Positions 14,622-26,560 of a DNA stretch of 64,000 bases are shown here, one piece after another. The stretch spans positions 4,368,358 to 4,432,357 of the forward strand of contig VXAY01003150.1 in the NCBI GenBank assembly GCA_013399855.1. The letters are read 5' to 3'. This DNA is from Oxyruncus cristatus. Its lineage: Eukaryota; Chordata; Aves; Passeriformes; Cotingidae. Position numbers and translations under genes: made by a program. Every line of letters starts with the position of its first letter. Position 1 is the first letter of the stretch. The notes beneath the pieces were generated by a model. That model was not told where the DNA came from, did no database searches, and worked only from the letters and a program-made list of their open reading frames with translations.

Positions 14622-14835
14622 CACAGAGTCACAGAATCATTTAGGTTGGGAAAGACCTCCAAGATCATCCAGAACAACCTTTAACCAATTACCACTTTGT
14701 CAACTAAACCAGAGGACTGAGTGCCATGTCCAGTTGTTTCTTGAAAACCTCCAGGGATGGTGGCTCCATCCTCTTCCTGGGCAGCCCTTTCCAGGGTTCT
14801 GACAACACTTTTGTGAAGAAATTCCCATCCCATAG
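14622..14835 (-). mobile_element. CR1 LINE, 3' tail (5'-truncated)
   Basis: Read on the plus strand, the segment begins CAGAGTCACAGAATCATTTA and then GGTTGGGAAAGACCTCCAAG. It continues with the 'CTTGAAAACCTCCAGGGATGG' and 'CCTGGGCAGCCCTTTCCAGGG' words and 'GTGAAGAAATTCCC'. This is the reverse complement of the 3' end of avian CR1, including the terminal octamer repeat (ATTCTGTG on the element's strand). The copy is therefore inserted in minus orientation and is only about 210 bp long, typical of CR1 5' truncation. It carries no coding part. Similarity fades after about 14835. Confidence 0.9.
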
Positions 14836-17800
14836 TGTAGTAACCCCATCATAAACATTCTGCTACAGGTGATCCTCTTCAGGATTCTCTAGGAAGAAGA
14901 GAAGGCTGATTTGTCTGCCAGATGCTGTCAGTGTGCTGGCTCAGCAAGTCCCAGTGGGATGGACTGGAGACCAGCACACACCACAGGCAGAGGTGTCTCT
15001 CAGGCTGTTGGGACACCTGCCTTGTCCCTCCTGCTGTGCTTCCAACACAAACACCAAGCAAGGCCTGTATCCAAACCACTTGTATCAAGAGCAGGTTTGT
15101 CCTCAACACACACTGCAGCCCAGGGCAGCTGAGGGACACCAACAGCGAGGAGTCAGGGATGTCACCTTCCAGCCCCTCCACAACCCCTGGCACACTGAGG
15201 AAAGGGACCTGCAGGAGGTACAACTGGCTGCTACTCTGGGGAGGGGTAGCCTGGAGACACATGGAGGAAGTTCTGGGTTGGATGTGCAGCAGAAAAGAGG
15301 GATTTGATCAGTCTGAACTGAGTCCACTGGCATTTCCATGTGCCATATATCCAAAACCAGCTGTAGAATATATGTCGGTGACATTTGCAGTGTTCTGAAA
15401 TTTAAGTCACCAGTTATTCCCCCAGCCCCTTGTTTATTGCCTCAATAACCCATGAAGGAAAGGTGAAAGGCCAACCAATGAAAACACCGAATATTAAAAA
15501 GGTTAAAATGTATAAGTGCGTTAGAAGTTTATAGTTTTGCAACTGACTACACTGGGGATATAAATGATGTTGTCTTGTTCTCATGACAACGATGAGAAAG
15601 TGGGAGAAAACCCCCTGTTCTTGTGGTAAATCTTGTGGAAATCAAGAGATACAAATTTAACTCTTTCTGTTTGCAAACTGCAATGTTTCACTTCTAGAGA
15701 CAGACCAAATGCATAGTCAGAGGATTAAATAGCCTCTAGTGACAATTCAGATGACTGATCTCCATATTGATTGCACTTCTCATAGACGTAATTTTAATGC
15801 TGAATATGTTACTGGATATCTGAATGCCAGATTATCTATCCACTGTGGTTAAATAGATACAGTGAATAATGCATTCCCATTTGCCTTTCTTTGATCATTT
15901 TATTTGTGTTTCAAAGCTGGCACAGAACAGCTGCTTAAGGTACAGAGCTCAAAAGACACTCTAAATCTAAATGACTGACACTTGATGAGGCATGAAACCT
16001 GCAGGACATGCTCCCTGCAAGGACACACAATGCTCAGGACCGCAGGTTTTTTATTATTATTATTAATCACTCACCTAAGAAAGTATATTGAAATTAATTA
16101 TCTCAACTGCTCCTTTAAAAAAACAACCTTAGAGATCTTATCTGCTGAGGACAGAAAAATCAGTTAATTGATGTAAGAGTCTTGTGGAACCTTAAAGTGA
16201 ATGAAACAAACATGGTTAAGTTTTGCAAGAACTCTGATTAGACTCAGTAGTACTTTTCTTGTCAGAGAAATCACAAACAAAATAAGTCCTAATAGGAACA
16301 TAAGATTGTTCCTTATGGTTTTACCATCTCCATTTAATTGCACATTTAAGATGAAATATTTAAGAACTATTTCATTCATATTCAAAGTAGTAACATGATT
16401 TGCTCCTACCAACTTAGCTGAAAATGGTAAAACCCTGTAATCTCAGACTTTGGTAATATACTTGAATGGCACTTAAAAGTCTGACTACTCTAACCCTACA
16501 CAAAACCAGTGTTAAACAGATTACAGGTAATGAAAGGAATTAAAGAATTAATTTTCAGTGAGAATTCATACTGGAATGTGAGAGCTGTAATGACCAAATG
16601 ATGCTAATCAATGTATTGTATTCCATCTTACACCACGGAAAGAAAAGTCAGCAGGTAAGAGAGGAATGAAAAGATGTGAATAAAATCCTGGGTAATTTTT
16701 CAGAGCACTTTGATTATTTATTATGATAGGTCCAATTAAAGACATTAATTTAAACCACCAAATATTTTAGCCCTAAACTGTATTTTAGCCCTACATTATA
16801 TATAACCATAGGGGACCTAGAAGAAAATCCATGCACTAGAGAGCTGTAAGTTGATTCTAAAAGTAATACAGTCCTCGGAGTGAATAGCAGTTGAAAGTTA
16901 TTGCCCCTAAGTGCTGCTGGAGGACTAGTAAGATCACAGGAATACGTAACAGCAGCAGAGAGGAACTGGCAGATAATTTTAGGCTCCTACACAGCAGTGC
17001 TGAAACAGCTATCAAAATATTGTGTCCATTCCTCATGCCCACATTTTCAAAATAATTTTTTTAAATACGTGAAAAGATTTCAGAGAAGAAAACTGTATTC
17101 AAAGGCTGGGTTAAACTCTTTGGAGAGAAAAGTAATTTTAAAAAATAGGAGTTAGATCAGTTTAGGGGAGAAAAATATGTGCTGCTGAAGAAGTCTTTAA
17201 TTTTGTCAAAGAAACTGCAGGAGAAAGTTATGCCTGACAAATGCAAACTCTCCTTCAACAGTGAGGGCAATTAACTAGTAAAAAACCAACAAACTAACAA
17301 AAAGATGGAAACCCTCGCTTGATTCATGTCTTCTCATCAAGAGTCTGGAAGCAGGGCAGAAGAGACACAGTCTCATCATGACTAGAAAACGCATTATACA
17401 AAAAAGCCTCTTCTGATGTTCAACTCCATAGAAGAGAACATTCATTTAGTAAAGGCAGGGGTTATGTAGAAGATTGTATAATTTTATGAACCTTAGTATT
17501 TCGAGGAGCGTGGATTCCATACAACTTCATCATGCTTTCAGAGCATGATGAGCAAAGGTAAGCCTATTCATTTTCCTGTCAAACTGGTTCTGACTAAATT
17601 AACACAGTTAATGCAAGGAACAGTTTTCTTTCCTCTGAAAACAACCTCCATGTCCTGAAATCGCTCAAGCAGAGAAAAACAAAGGATTTGGAAGTACAGC
17701 TAATATAACTCACATCCCCAAAGTAAGCCAGCCAGTCTCAGCTCCCTGAGGAGCACTATCCTTCCCGTCCAGGTGGAGTGTCAGCCCACCTGAGGCATCA

Positions 17801-18149
17801 GTCAAGGATGCAGGTGGAGAGGATTAAGCTTCTACCTCCTCTACCTTCTACTCCTGAGAAGTGCTCCCGTGTGGGGCAGTGTGCTGCTAAGACAGGAGCT
17901 GGGACAGACAGCCACACTTCAGCTTCTTACCCCTCCACTGAAAAAACAGCTACCCAGGGTCTGCTGCTACAGGTGACATTTCAAAGTTGGCAATGGTAGA
18001 CGAAAAGTCACTGCCTTGCAAAGACAAAGAGGAAGTTGAGTTGTGTAGGAGGTTCAAATTAATTCAGTCAAACATCAGACAAATGTCTAAAAACCTGGAA
18101 AGTGTAACCAAAATAAGGGGCTCATGGTGCTGAGGGAAGGGGGTGCCTG
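14836..18149. other. Non-genic DNA with chance-like overlapping frames
   Basis: Immediately beyond the CR1 tail, 14880-15398 is GC-richer and open in several frames on both strands, including the longest frame of the window (14922-15398, plus, 158 codons). The product has no recognisable domain, and simultaneous openness of several frames points to low stop-codon density rather than coding. An (ATT)n tract lies at 16051-16065. A perfect 10-bp stem with a 5-nt loop lies at 17527-17551 (tcatcatgct / agcatgatga). Confidence 0.6.
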
Positions 18150-18430
18150 GTCCTGAGGGAAGCCGAGGCCTCAGGCGCCTCACGGCGCTGCCCCCCGAGT
18201 CAGAGGCTCCCCCTCAGCACGGATCCAGACTGTGAGCAGCCTGGAAGATTAACCAGCACTACACACCACAGTTTTCAAACGCTGCCATATAATTTTACAA
18301 GATGTTTCAAAACACCTCCAAGAGCTCACCATCAGCCCCTTACAGGCTCTGTCCCTGCCAGCTGCACGGAGCGTCGCTGTCCCTCCACAAAATGGCGGCT
18401 GCCACAGGGAGCCACCACGAGCTACCGAAA
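18150..18430. promoter_or_regulatory. Small CpG cluster with YY1-type motif
   Basis: CpG dinucleotides are unusually dense here, with six within 18161-18230 (words such as GGCGCC, CACGGCGCTG, CCCCCGAG). A perfect YY1 core with good flanks, AAAATGGCGGC, lies at 18389-18399 on the plus strand. Such motifs occur just downstream of start sites at many vertebrate promoters (established knowledge). No first-exon splice donor or downstream coding exon can be identified, so this is only a candidate alternative promoter or regulatory site. Confidence 0.3.
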
Positions 18431-21400
18431 GACTAATTTTCACCAGATTTGACTGAAGTTACACCTCCAAACAGGCCTATTTTGTCTTCATAACATACAG
18501 GACCACACCTTACTGCTTATTGCAGTATTCTATTCAGCACTGAAGTTCTCAGCTAATTAGACCCTTGGAAAGCAGACTTAAATTCTCAAAGACCTTGAAA
18601 AACTTGACATAGGCTCCAAAATCAGTTAAATGTGACTATGTTGAATGCTGCAGTATTTTTAAATATTGATTATACCATTAGTTACACAAGCTAAGCTAAG
18701 TGCTTGACTGCAATTTAAGGCTAAGCACACTCTCTTATTAAAGCATATCAACAGAAGGATAAGAATTCAGGAATACTCCACAAAGCTCTCCTCACAAGTC
18801 CGTCAGAGGTCAATAGCTGTCTCTCATGCTCTCCTTTAAAATAAAAAGTAACACATCATGTAAGGCACCCACTCATCACTGGTTGTCACTGACAGAAAGC
18901 CTCAGAGGAGTCCAAAGCAGCTGATTGACTGTGAGCTCTGTGTGACACGGGGAGGATCCATATATAGATTCCCAGGGCAGCAGCAGGCCTGCTCTATCCA
19001 GAACCGTGTACCTGCATAAAAGGCATTAGATACTCATGACTGAACTAGAATAGAAAAGCTCAGGAATGACGCAGCTTTACAGTGTCTAAGAAGAAAGGTT
19101 TCAAGGGTAAAAATCACAAGATCACAAGTTTTCTGCGGTTGTGTCACCAGCGCTGCACCTGCTGCTAAACAAGTGCTTGTTTTCATACCCAGTGGTTTGG
19201 GGTGCGGTAGCAGTGATAGATGAGCACTTGCCATCAGCGTGTTAAGCTGTTCACTATGGGAAGCTGTCCTGTTCCTTGCTGCACTGCATCACTTTAATCA
19301 GTGTCCTGCTGCTTTGTCAAGCACATTAAAGCACTAGCTATAATCTTTCCTATTTACTCTTCAACCCAGGTTTTACTGTGGACATAACACAGGGGATGGA
19401 TATCCAGATACAACATAAAGTTTGTGTGATGGGTGGGAAGATAGCATGGAGTGTATAGTTCATCTCTGAAGTAGGAAATAATTCACAGGTGAGGAAAAGA
19501 TATCAAGTTTTTCCTTACCAATGAAGAAATACACACAAGTTAATGTAGGTCAGCTCTTGGTATATTTAAGTGAATGCGTTCCTTTATCTTTTAATTTCCT
19601 GATAATGCTGATTTAGGAATGCAAAGGCTCTACCTTAGAGGGGTAGTAAGGACTGTTTGAAAACAGTGATTGTTGTTAAGCACATGCAAAGCATTTTAGC
19701 TTGCATATCAAGTATACCTCATGCTCATTTTGGAATTATGGTTCTATAAATCAGTCAAGAGGTCATCTAAGATTAATAACCATGGGCTGGGGAAGAATCT
19801 TCCAAGGCCCAAGATGTAAGCTGTGCTTCTATAAATCTTACCCTTTGTTTCCCAGTCTTTACCATATTGTCCCCTATTTCCAGTGGCTGGTTCAAATCAA
19901 ACCAAAAGCAGCTTCTGGCTTTTCTCAGTCAACAGTATAGCCTTGAGACTACAGGCTCTTAGAATGTGAGACTGAAAGTTCCCCTTCCCCAACATCCTTC
20001 AGCAGCGAAATCAAAAAGTGTTTGCAGGCCTGAAACACAGTGTGGCATTTCCTATTCTGACAAATGGCTTCTCTTAATGATGTTCTGAACTAGATGTCTG
20101 AAAGACCGCTATTACAAAACACTTTAGAAGTGCTATCACTGTCAGACTAGAGGAAAAAGGTGACCTGGAAGGGAATCCCTAAGAGATGTTTTACACAGTG
20201 CTGTCACTGTTAATCTGCAGTTAAATTTCTGACCACAAAACACTTGGAATCAGGCTTGTTTACCATTGTCTCATTAAAAAAGAATCTAAACCATGTGGCT
20301 TCTTTACAGGCTTGCATCCTTCACAGCACAGTCACGTGATCGACAGCCAATCCCACAAAAAAAATGAGCTCCTGTAGTCATTCCAAGTGACATTCTGGAG
20401 AGCAGCCACCTGCCTCGGCCATCTCCCACAGACAGCAGTGGCTGCTGCTCCTTTACAAGTTCACCTTTAAACTAGCAGGCCAAAGAACCGCTCAGGACTG
20501 CCCAGCTGGGAAGTCAGTGCGGACCAGAACCAGCCTTGGGAGCTGCTTCTCCATGTCTACCCAGCTCAGGACCCCGTATTGTCAATAAATAGAGAGCAGA
20601 TTCCAGGCTCACGTGCTGCTTCTTGTTAAAACAGGCCAGTTCATGCAAAGCCATGGGCTGCTGTGGTTCAGCTGCTTTCGCTGCCACTGCCAGGTCATTG
20701 AATTAGCTGTAAAAAACAGCAGCTTGAAGTGTTGAGACACTAAGCTGCCTAACACAGTCACTCTTAGGCCAGTCAGTGTACAGAGTTAGCATGCAATAAG
20801 TTCACATGCTGGCTCACGAATTGGGTGCTCGTAAACAGCCACGAGACATGATCAGGCTTTGTGTTTACCAACTACCTTGTACAGAAAGTGAAAGGCAGAG
20901 CCGATCATCAAATCTGGTGGATAAAATAGGGCTTTATTTATCCTGACCCATAACCGTGCTCAGCATCTTGTAACCCCTCTGTGGTGGGTTATAACCCCTT
21001 CTGTGCTGTCAGCTTTTCTCGTCACGTGTTTTTACAGCTTCTGTGATACCAAGCACAGAGGAAAAGATTAAATACTGAAAAGTGAGCTCTTCACATAGAT
21101 GATACTTAGAAAAACTCACCTGTGCTACCCCATTCAATGCACAGATCTGTTGGAACAGTGAGGTGTATCTATGTATGTCCCCAAAATGTTTTCCTCCTGT
21201 GTGCAGTGTATGAGAAAATTTCAGAAGAAAAAATATTAAAATAGCAATGAAGCACCCAGTGCTGTGCATACAGTTTTGTTTCAGCCAGGGATACCCCCAG
21301 GCTACCTCTAGTAGCCCAGACATGCAAACCTCAGGTGCAAAAGCCAGTTCCATCACTATCGCTGGAGTCAGACAGCTGCAGCCACTAGAACTCCACTGCA

Positions 21401-21499
21401 CAAGAACCCAGAGCAAATTTGGAGGAAACATGACTCTACAGGAAATGAAAACTTCAAATAAAAGATACAGCAGATTATGCCATTAATTGAAAAATATTT
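18431..21499. other. Non-genic, single-copy DNA
   Basis: No gene, RNA or mobile element is recognised. A B-box-like word (GGTTCAAATC) near 19891 has no matching A box or stem context and is not called as a tRNA. The 140-codon minus-strand frame at 21009-21431 has no recognisable family. Confidence 0.65.
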
Positions 21500-21500
21500 T

Positions 21501-21592
21501 GGTGATAGTAGTCTAATTGGTAAAGCTCTGGACTAGGCATCAGTCTGGGTTTAATTTCCAGTTCTAAAGCTAGTTTGTCTGTGTCCCCTTAA
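21501..21592 (+). mobile_element. MIR-like tRNA-derived SINE remnant
   Basis: The segment reads TAGTCTAATTGGTAAAGC, TCTGGACTAGGCATCAGTC, then TGGGTTTAATTTCCAGTTCT. This matches the head of a MIR-type SINE. The pol III A-box-like word is at 21509-21520 and a decayed B box (GGTTTAATTTC, against GGTTCGANTCC) is at 21548-21558. It continues with CTAGTTTGTCTGTGTCCCCTT, corresponding to the core region 'CTGTGTGACCTTGGG'. The copy is truncated and old. The alternative is a decayed tRNA-derived element of another core-SINE family, which the sequence alone does not separate. Confidence 0.7.
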
Positions 21593-24500
21593 AAAAGGTA
21601 CCTTCATGTGAAGCTACTGAAGTTTCACACACATATCCTGCCGAGCATGCGGGAACCTACAAAAGGAGTTAATCTGACCTGGCAGATTTGTAGCAAAGAT
21701 TTACCTGATAACCCATCGCACTGAGCATGAGAACCACAATACAGGTCATCTAAAGCATCATCAGTTATTAGAGGCTTTTTTCTGCACAACATTCAAAAGT
21801 TTGGACCCCACAGGGATAAATCTGATCCCCAGTGTGTTACAGACTTTTTTATCCCTCAAACTGTTTGCTCACACGGAGCCCAAGGACAGTCTTCCAGAGC
21901 ACTGGCCCCACTCTTCCTGCAAGCAGCAGCCAGAGGAAAGCTCTTCAGACTCTTTTGCTACTCATTCCTCTTACTTGCCTTGTCCATTCATGTTGGAGGT
22001 TTTTAAGGAAAGGACTGTGCTCTAAGATTTTATACTCCCTAACTGCAGCCTTAGGTAAACACACTCTTTAAATATAACTTATGAATATACTCTATTAACC
22101 TTTCACTTTATACCTTGATTTAACAGCAAAGCATAACATTTCTCTGTGTATATTTTGCTAACTTCAATTCTGGTTCACAAAGCAAACTTTCAACTTACTA
22201 TTTTATATTTGTAAAACCCAGTTAAAGACAGACATATTTTAGTGATGGATAAATTGATGAATGATACAAACTGGAAAATCTACTCCCCAGTGGGCCCGAC
22301 GGAAAATTCACCTCTCAGTGAACTTCAAATCAAAACAAATTAATGTATACTTGTGAAATGTATACAGTTACTGCACTTGGAAACCTTTTTTTCTGACAGC
22401 TCCTAGAGAGTTGATGAGCACATGCGAGGAGATTTTACAGGAATGTCATGAACTGAAATACTGCCCACAAGTGTGCCACACTCTGGCAATCCACACTGTG
22501 GATTGTCCCCTTGCTCTTTTGCAGTAAGAGAAGAGTGAAGGCTGAAAAGACAACTAGCAAACAAAGAAATTCCATATGTGTTGTACACCTGACACATTGG
22601 AAGTTCTCCTTCGTAATGCTCTGGACTGCAAACTGGAGTTGTAAGGCAAAAGCACATGTTATGGTGACCTGTACCATGTATTTTGCAAAAGTGTTGACTT
22701 CCCACCAATGGATTGCTCCATGAAAAGCAGTGCTTTGGAAAGAAAGCTCACTTTCTAAGTACAATATTCTGGAACGAAAGGGTTTCAGTTCAATTTTGGG
22801 AAGCCGTGTATATGGCTTGGGTATGAGCTTTCCCCATTCGTATTGCAAATCAACTTCTTACATATTAAATTTACTACTTTGTCGAAAAGTTGCTAAATGC
22901 AACAGAAGGTAGTGAATTCTCACAGTCATTGCTACCATTATTACCTATGATATAAAAGAGATTTAAAGTTAGTTTAATTAAAAGGCAAATGTCAAGGCTT
23001 TGATTATGTCTCTAACACGACTGAACTCGGAGTAAGGCAACTCACGACTGGCAAACAAAACACCAACCAGTCAGACGCTGGCACTTGTAACTCTACAGGC
23101 CCTGGCTCTGGCAAATCTGAAAAGACGAAAACGAACCAAATGCAGTGAGTGTGATTTTTCCATGACTTACAGCGCTGAGAAGCAGCAAACAATGCTGCAC
23201 AGAGGAGGTGCAGCCTCTCCCCACTGCAGTGACGGGGCTGCCAGGCACCAAGAGGAGGATTTCCCTGTTCAAACACAGGCAGTGGGAAGAACAGGCTCCA
23301 CTTCTGCGCTTTGTTTCACATCCAGCTGTGCCTCCAGGGAAGTGTAGTTCAAGGAAGTTTTCTCAGTTTTAAAAATCCCACCAGCTGCTCCCACACAGGC
23401 ACCAGCAAGCCCACAGCAGATGACTGTGTCACGAAAAGAGACAGTGGCACACAAATATGGAGGTTCTTAATGTCTAAAGCTTCATCAGTGAAGATTCACC
23501 ATGATACAGAAGATTTTTCAAAACATTGAAAGCCACTGTAGCTTTGGAGACTACACCAAGCAATGACTTCAACAGAACTGGTGCTTTTACATGTCTGGCT
23601 TTCACTTTGAAAAAGGATATTTTTCCCAGTGGCAATGATCAGTGGAGTTTCAGGTTTGATGTTTCTTTCCCAGCAAGTATTTGGGTCTTGCAACAAACAT
23701 AAGGGACTTGCAAAAGAGATGGATTTTTTTAAATTATTTTTTTTTAAATTCTTCTTTACCTGGAAGCAATGAATGCCCAGCTGGCTTCCAAAGACTCTGG
23801 ACTGTACCTCTAAATCCTCAGCAAATAAAATCAGTGCCAGATTCTCCATGTTGACTGTGCAAATCCCACTGTTATTAGCACCAGGCTTGCTTGTGCAGAG
23901 TAAGAGCAGAGAACAAAATCAGACGCCTTCACATAGCCTGGAAGGTGAGATTAAGAATCTGAAATATATTATTCTACTGGAAAGAAGGAAGAAGCAAGAT
24001 TAGTGTATGAAAACACTGAATTATAATGACATATTTATTTAATTATTTTGTGCACAAATATTAAGAAAAGAAAGGAAGTGAAATAATTGTTTGTATACCC
24101 AAAGTCCCCCTATCCCCCAGGGCATCCCAGCAAGGCCACCACAGATAACGAGGCACATTCTGATCAATAAGATGCTTTCAGCCTGCTCATTTATGCATTA
24201 ATGAAATGTGTGCAGCAGTTCACTCAGCTGATAAAGGTTCCCACAGGGGACTGTGTCCAAGGGAAAACAAATTACTGAAATGAACGCAAGTGATTAGAAG
24301 AAGAAAAGAGATGATGAAGTGCAGCTTGGGAGAAGTCAGAGCCAACAGCCCAACTGTTCCTTTCATCACCGTGTGCCACCCTTCCTATCCATCAGCTCAA
24401 CAGAGGATAGCAAGGAAATCGCCCAACACATAGACTTCTGTCTGTACACGGAAAAACAGCCTGGATTTCACCCAGGCTAACCCCTTTATTTAACAGGGTC

Positions 24501-25696
24501 CTGCACATGGATGCTCCTCTTTAAAGCAACTGAAAACATTCCTTCAAGCAGTTACTGAAACAATGGCAAAAGCCTGGCTCTGGCTTTAGAAACCACACGT
24601 CCATCCAGAGCCCCCTGGGACTAAGGCCACTCAGGAAGAAGCCAGGCTAGGTCTGGTGGCTCATCTAGTTACCCATGATCTCTGCTAACAGCATCAGGTC
24701 AAACCCCTGAACCCTGTGCAGAGCCCCACACTCAGCCCAGCAACAAGCACTGTTCCCAGAGCTCAGCAAGTGCAGCCCCCACGTGCAGAGCTGCACGGCC
24801 TCAGTCTCTGTTCTGTTCTCACCTCCTCAAAAATGAACCCCAACAAAGCATCTTACTTGCCTCCTCCAGCTTCTGGAGGGAAAAATCAGCCTGCTGAGCA
24901 CTCAGAGGAGCAGACGGTGGCTCAGTGGGAGCACATATCCCAAATTCACCATGGCACAAATACCTTCGTGCAGCACGTGAGGGAATCATGCTGCTGCATC
25001 TGCAGAGGGTTTTCTTAAAAAAAGAATAATTTGGTGATGAGTGAAGCAGATACGGTTTGCTATTAGAGATCTCATGGCTTTTCATAAATGAGGCCAAGAT
25101 CAGTAATTCTGTTTACTATCTACATTCCAGATAGGTTTCTGCTTGTTTTCCATTCATCCTTTAGCTGTCTGTGACAACTGGGAGACTGTGCTGTGAAATA
25201 ATATCATTTTACCAAAAAACAACTGCTCCAACACTGACTGCACTAAGAATATACCAAAATTGTTTGTAAAAAGTACATGGCAAGGAAAAACTCTTTAGAA
25301 GCAGGTGACAGAACTTGATTCTAAATATCAAGTTGTTCTGAGGCTGTGCCCTAAACAGCAGCGTAAGGTACGTATAAAACCTACACAGGCTCAATCTGAG
25401 CAGAGCTCAGAGGTAACAAATCTGCACGTGTAGGCTGCCCAAAGCAGTACAATTCATTTCACAACATAAAGGAGAGAAGAGCGATGCTCCCCGTCTCTTC
25501 CTGATGAAGCATTTTACTGCGCCGTGGGTGTACGTATTATGCATGGAATTGTGTGGCTTGTTTTTCCTTTCGGAGAGCTGTGCTTAGAAATAAATAAAGT
25601 GTATCAGAAGTCGAGAGAGAGACAGAAGTAATTTCTGAGTTGCACCGTGATGAGTTTGTGTCTCCTTCCCAAAGGAGAGACATGAATCTGAGGACA
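21593..25696. other. Non-genic, single-copy DNA
   Basis: No gene is recognised. The minus-strand frame 22435-22848 (137 codons) has no recognisable domain. Two segments look like constrained noncoding DNA: about 24120-24330 (TTTATGCATTAATGAAATG, AAATTACTGAAATGAACG) and about 25440-25620 (GTACGTATTATGCATGGAATT, ending in AAATAAATAAAG). Confidence 0.6.
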
Positions 25697-25773
25697 GTGG
25701 AGAGCAGAATGGCTAAAGTTACAAAGAAGGTACTACTGGGACCAGCAAAGGGGGAATTTGCCTGCAGTTTCCC
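25697..25773 (+). repeat. Inverted-pair unit A of an unidentified repeat
   Basis: This segment is about three-quarters identical to the reverse complement of 26390-26468. In the frame starting at 25697 it reads V-E-S-R-M-A-K-V-T-K, then L-L-G-P-A. Unit B preserves this frame, with synonymous or conservative changes at most differing codons. There are no terminal repeats or poly(A) around this unit. It may be a fragment of an uncatalogued dispersed element or an old inverted local duplication. Confidence 0.5.
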
Positions 25774-26389
25774 ATCACCGAGCCTTTCCCAATTGACTGA
25801 AAGCTAAAGCAGCAACTCCATTAGTGTTTTATAGAGTTCACAAATCAATGTGAAATTCCATATGCTTTGCAGAGACACCAGCACAGACGTGTTTAGGAGT
25901 ATTTATTCACATCTATAGAGTGTATGTAAGTATAAAGGGAGATAAGGGCCCTCCTCTGCATTCAGATTTGCATGAAGTCAAACAAATTGATGCAGTATTT
26001 GGCAGGGAATGTAGGAGGATTCACGGAGCCATGCCACTGAACTTGTCAGCTAAAATATTTCATTCTGTTATTGGAAATCGTTATTCTCACTGTCTAGAAA
26101 TCTCCCCGTATTTTGAGTGGTTTGTGAAGCAAATGGAACTGCACCACTAAAGCCATTCAGAATACAAAGTGTCATGGCAAAAATGTAATGTATCTTGAGA
26201 CCTAAACATTGGTATTGAGCTCCTTGCCAGGTTAATCACTCTTCTGCCAGTAGCTGTATTTCCTCTTCCAAACGCTCTTAACACAGGTTTTTGTTAACAT
26301 ATTCCTTCAATGATCCAGTATGGAGAACACATTCTGTTTCAGCTGAGGGGAACTCATGACTTCCAGAATTTAGAAGTGACCCCAGAAAG

Positions 26390-26468
26390 GGAAATTGCCT
26401 TTGCCTCTCTCTCCCTGTGCTGGTCCCAACAGGGCCTGCTTAGTAACTTCAGCCATTCTGGCTTCCAC
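26390..26468 (-). repeat. Inverted-pair unit B of an unidentified repeat
   Basis: Read on the minus strand from 26468, this unit gives V-E-A-R-M-A-E-V-T-K, then L-L-G-P-A, collinear with unit A at 25697-25773 without indels over the first 19 codons. The two lie about 620 bp apart in opposite orientation. On its own strand the unit is preceded by a long A-rich tract (26496-26560). Beyond the shared core, similarity weakens but resumes at a TTTCCC word. Origin is unknown. Confidence 0.5.
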
Positions 26469-26495
26469 CCTCTGCCACAAATTTACACTTTTGTG

Positions 26496-26560
26496 TACAT
26501 TTTTTTTTCCTTTTTTTTTNTACATTTTTTTTTTCTTTTTTTTTTTTTTTTTTTTTTTTA
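26496..26560. repeat. T-rich tract containing a one-base assembly gap
   Basis: TACAT followed by a T run occurs at 26496-26519, then an N at 26520, then TACAT followed by a longer T run from 26521. The repeat of the same start on each side of the N suggests two contig ends that overlap in the homopolymer and were not merged. The true T-tract length is therefore unknown. Two frames running through this N and encoding poly-Phe or poly-Lys are artefacts. Confidence 0.8.

Noticed and set aside
14922..15398. Longest open frame of the window (158 codons) as a gene
   Set aside because: Overlaps several other open frames on both strands, no recognisable domain, no splice or promoter context. A frame of this length is expected by chance in 64 kb at this composition.
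19885..19905. B-box-like GGTTCAAATC as a tRNA gene
   Set aside because: No A box, no acceptor or anticodon stem can be folded around it.
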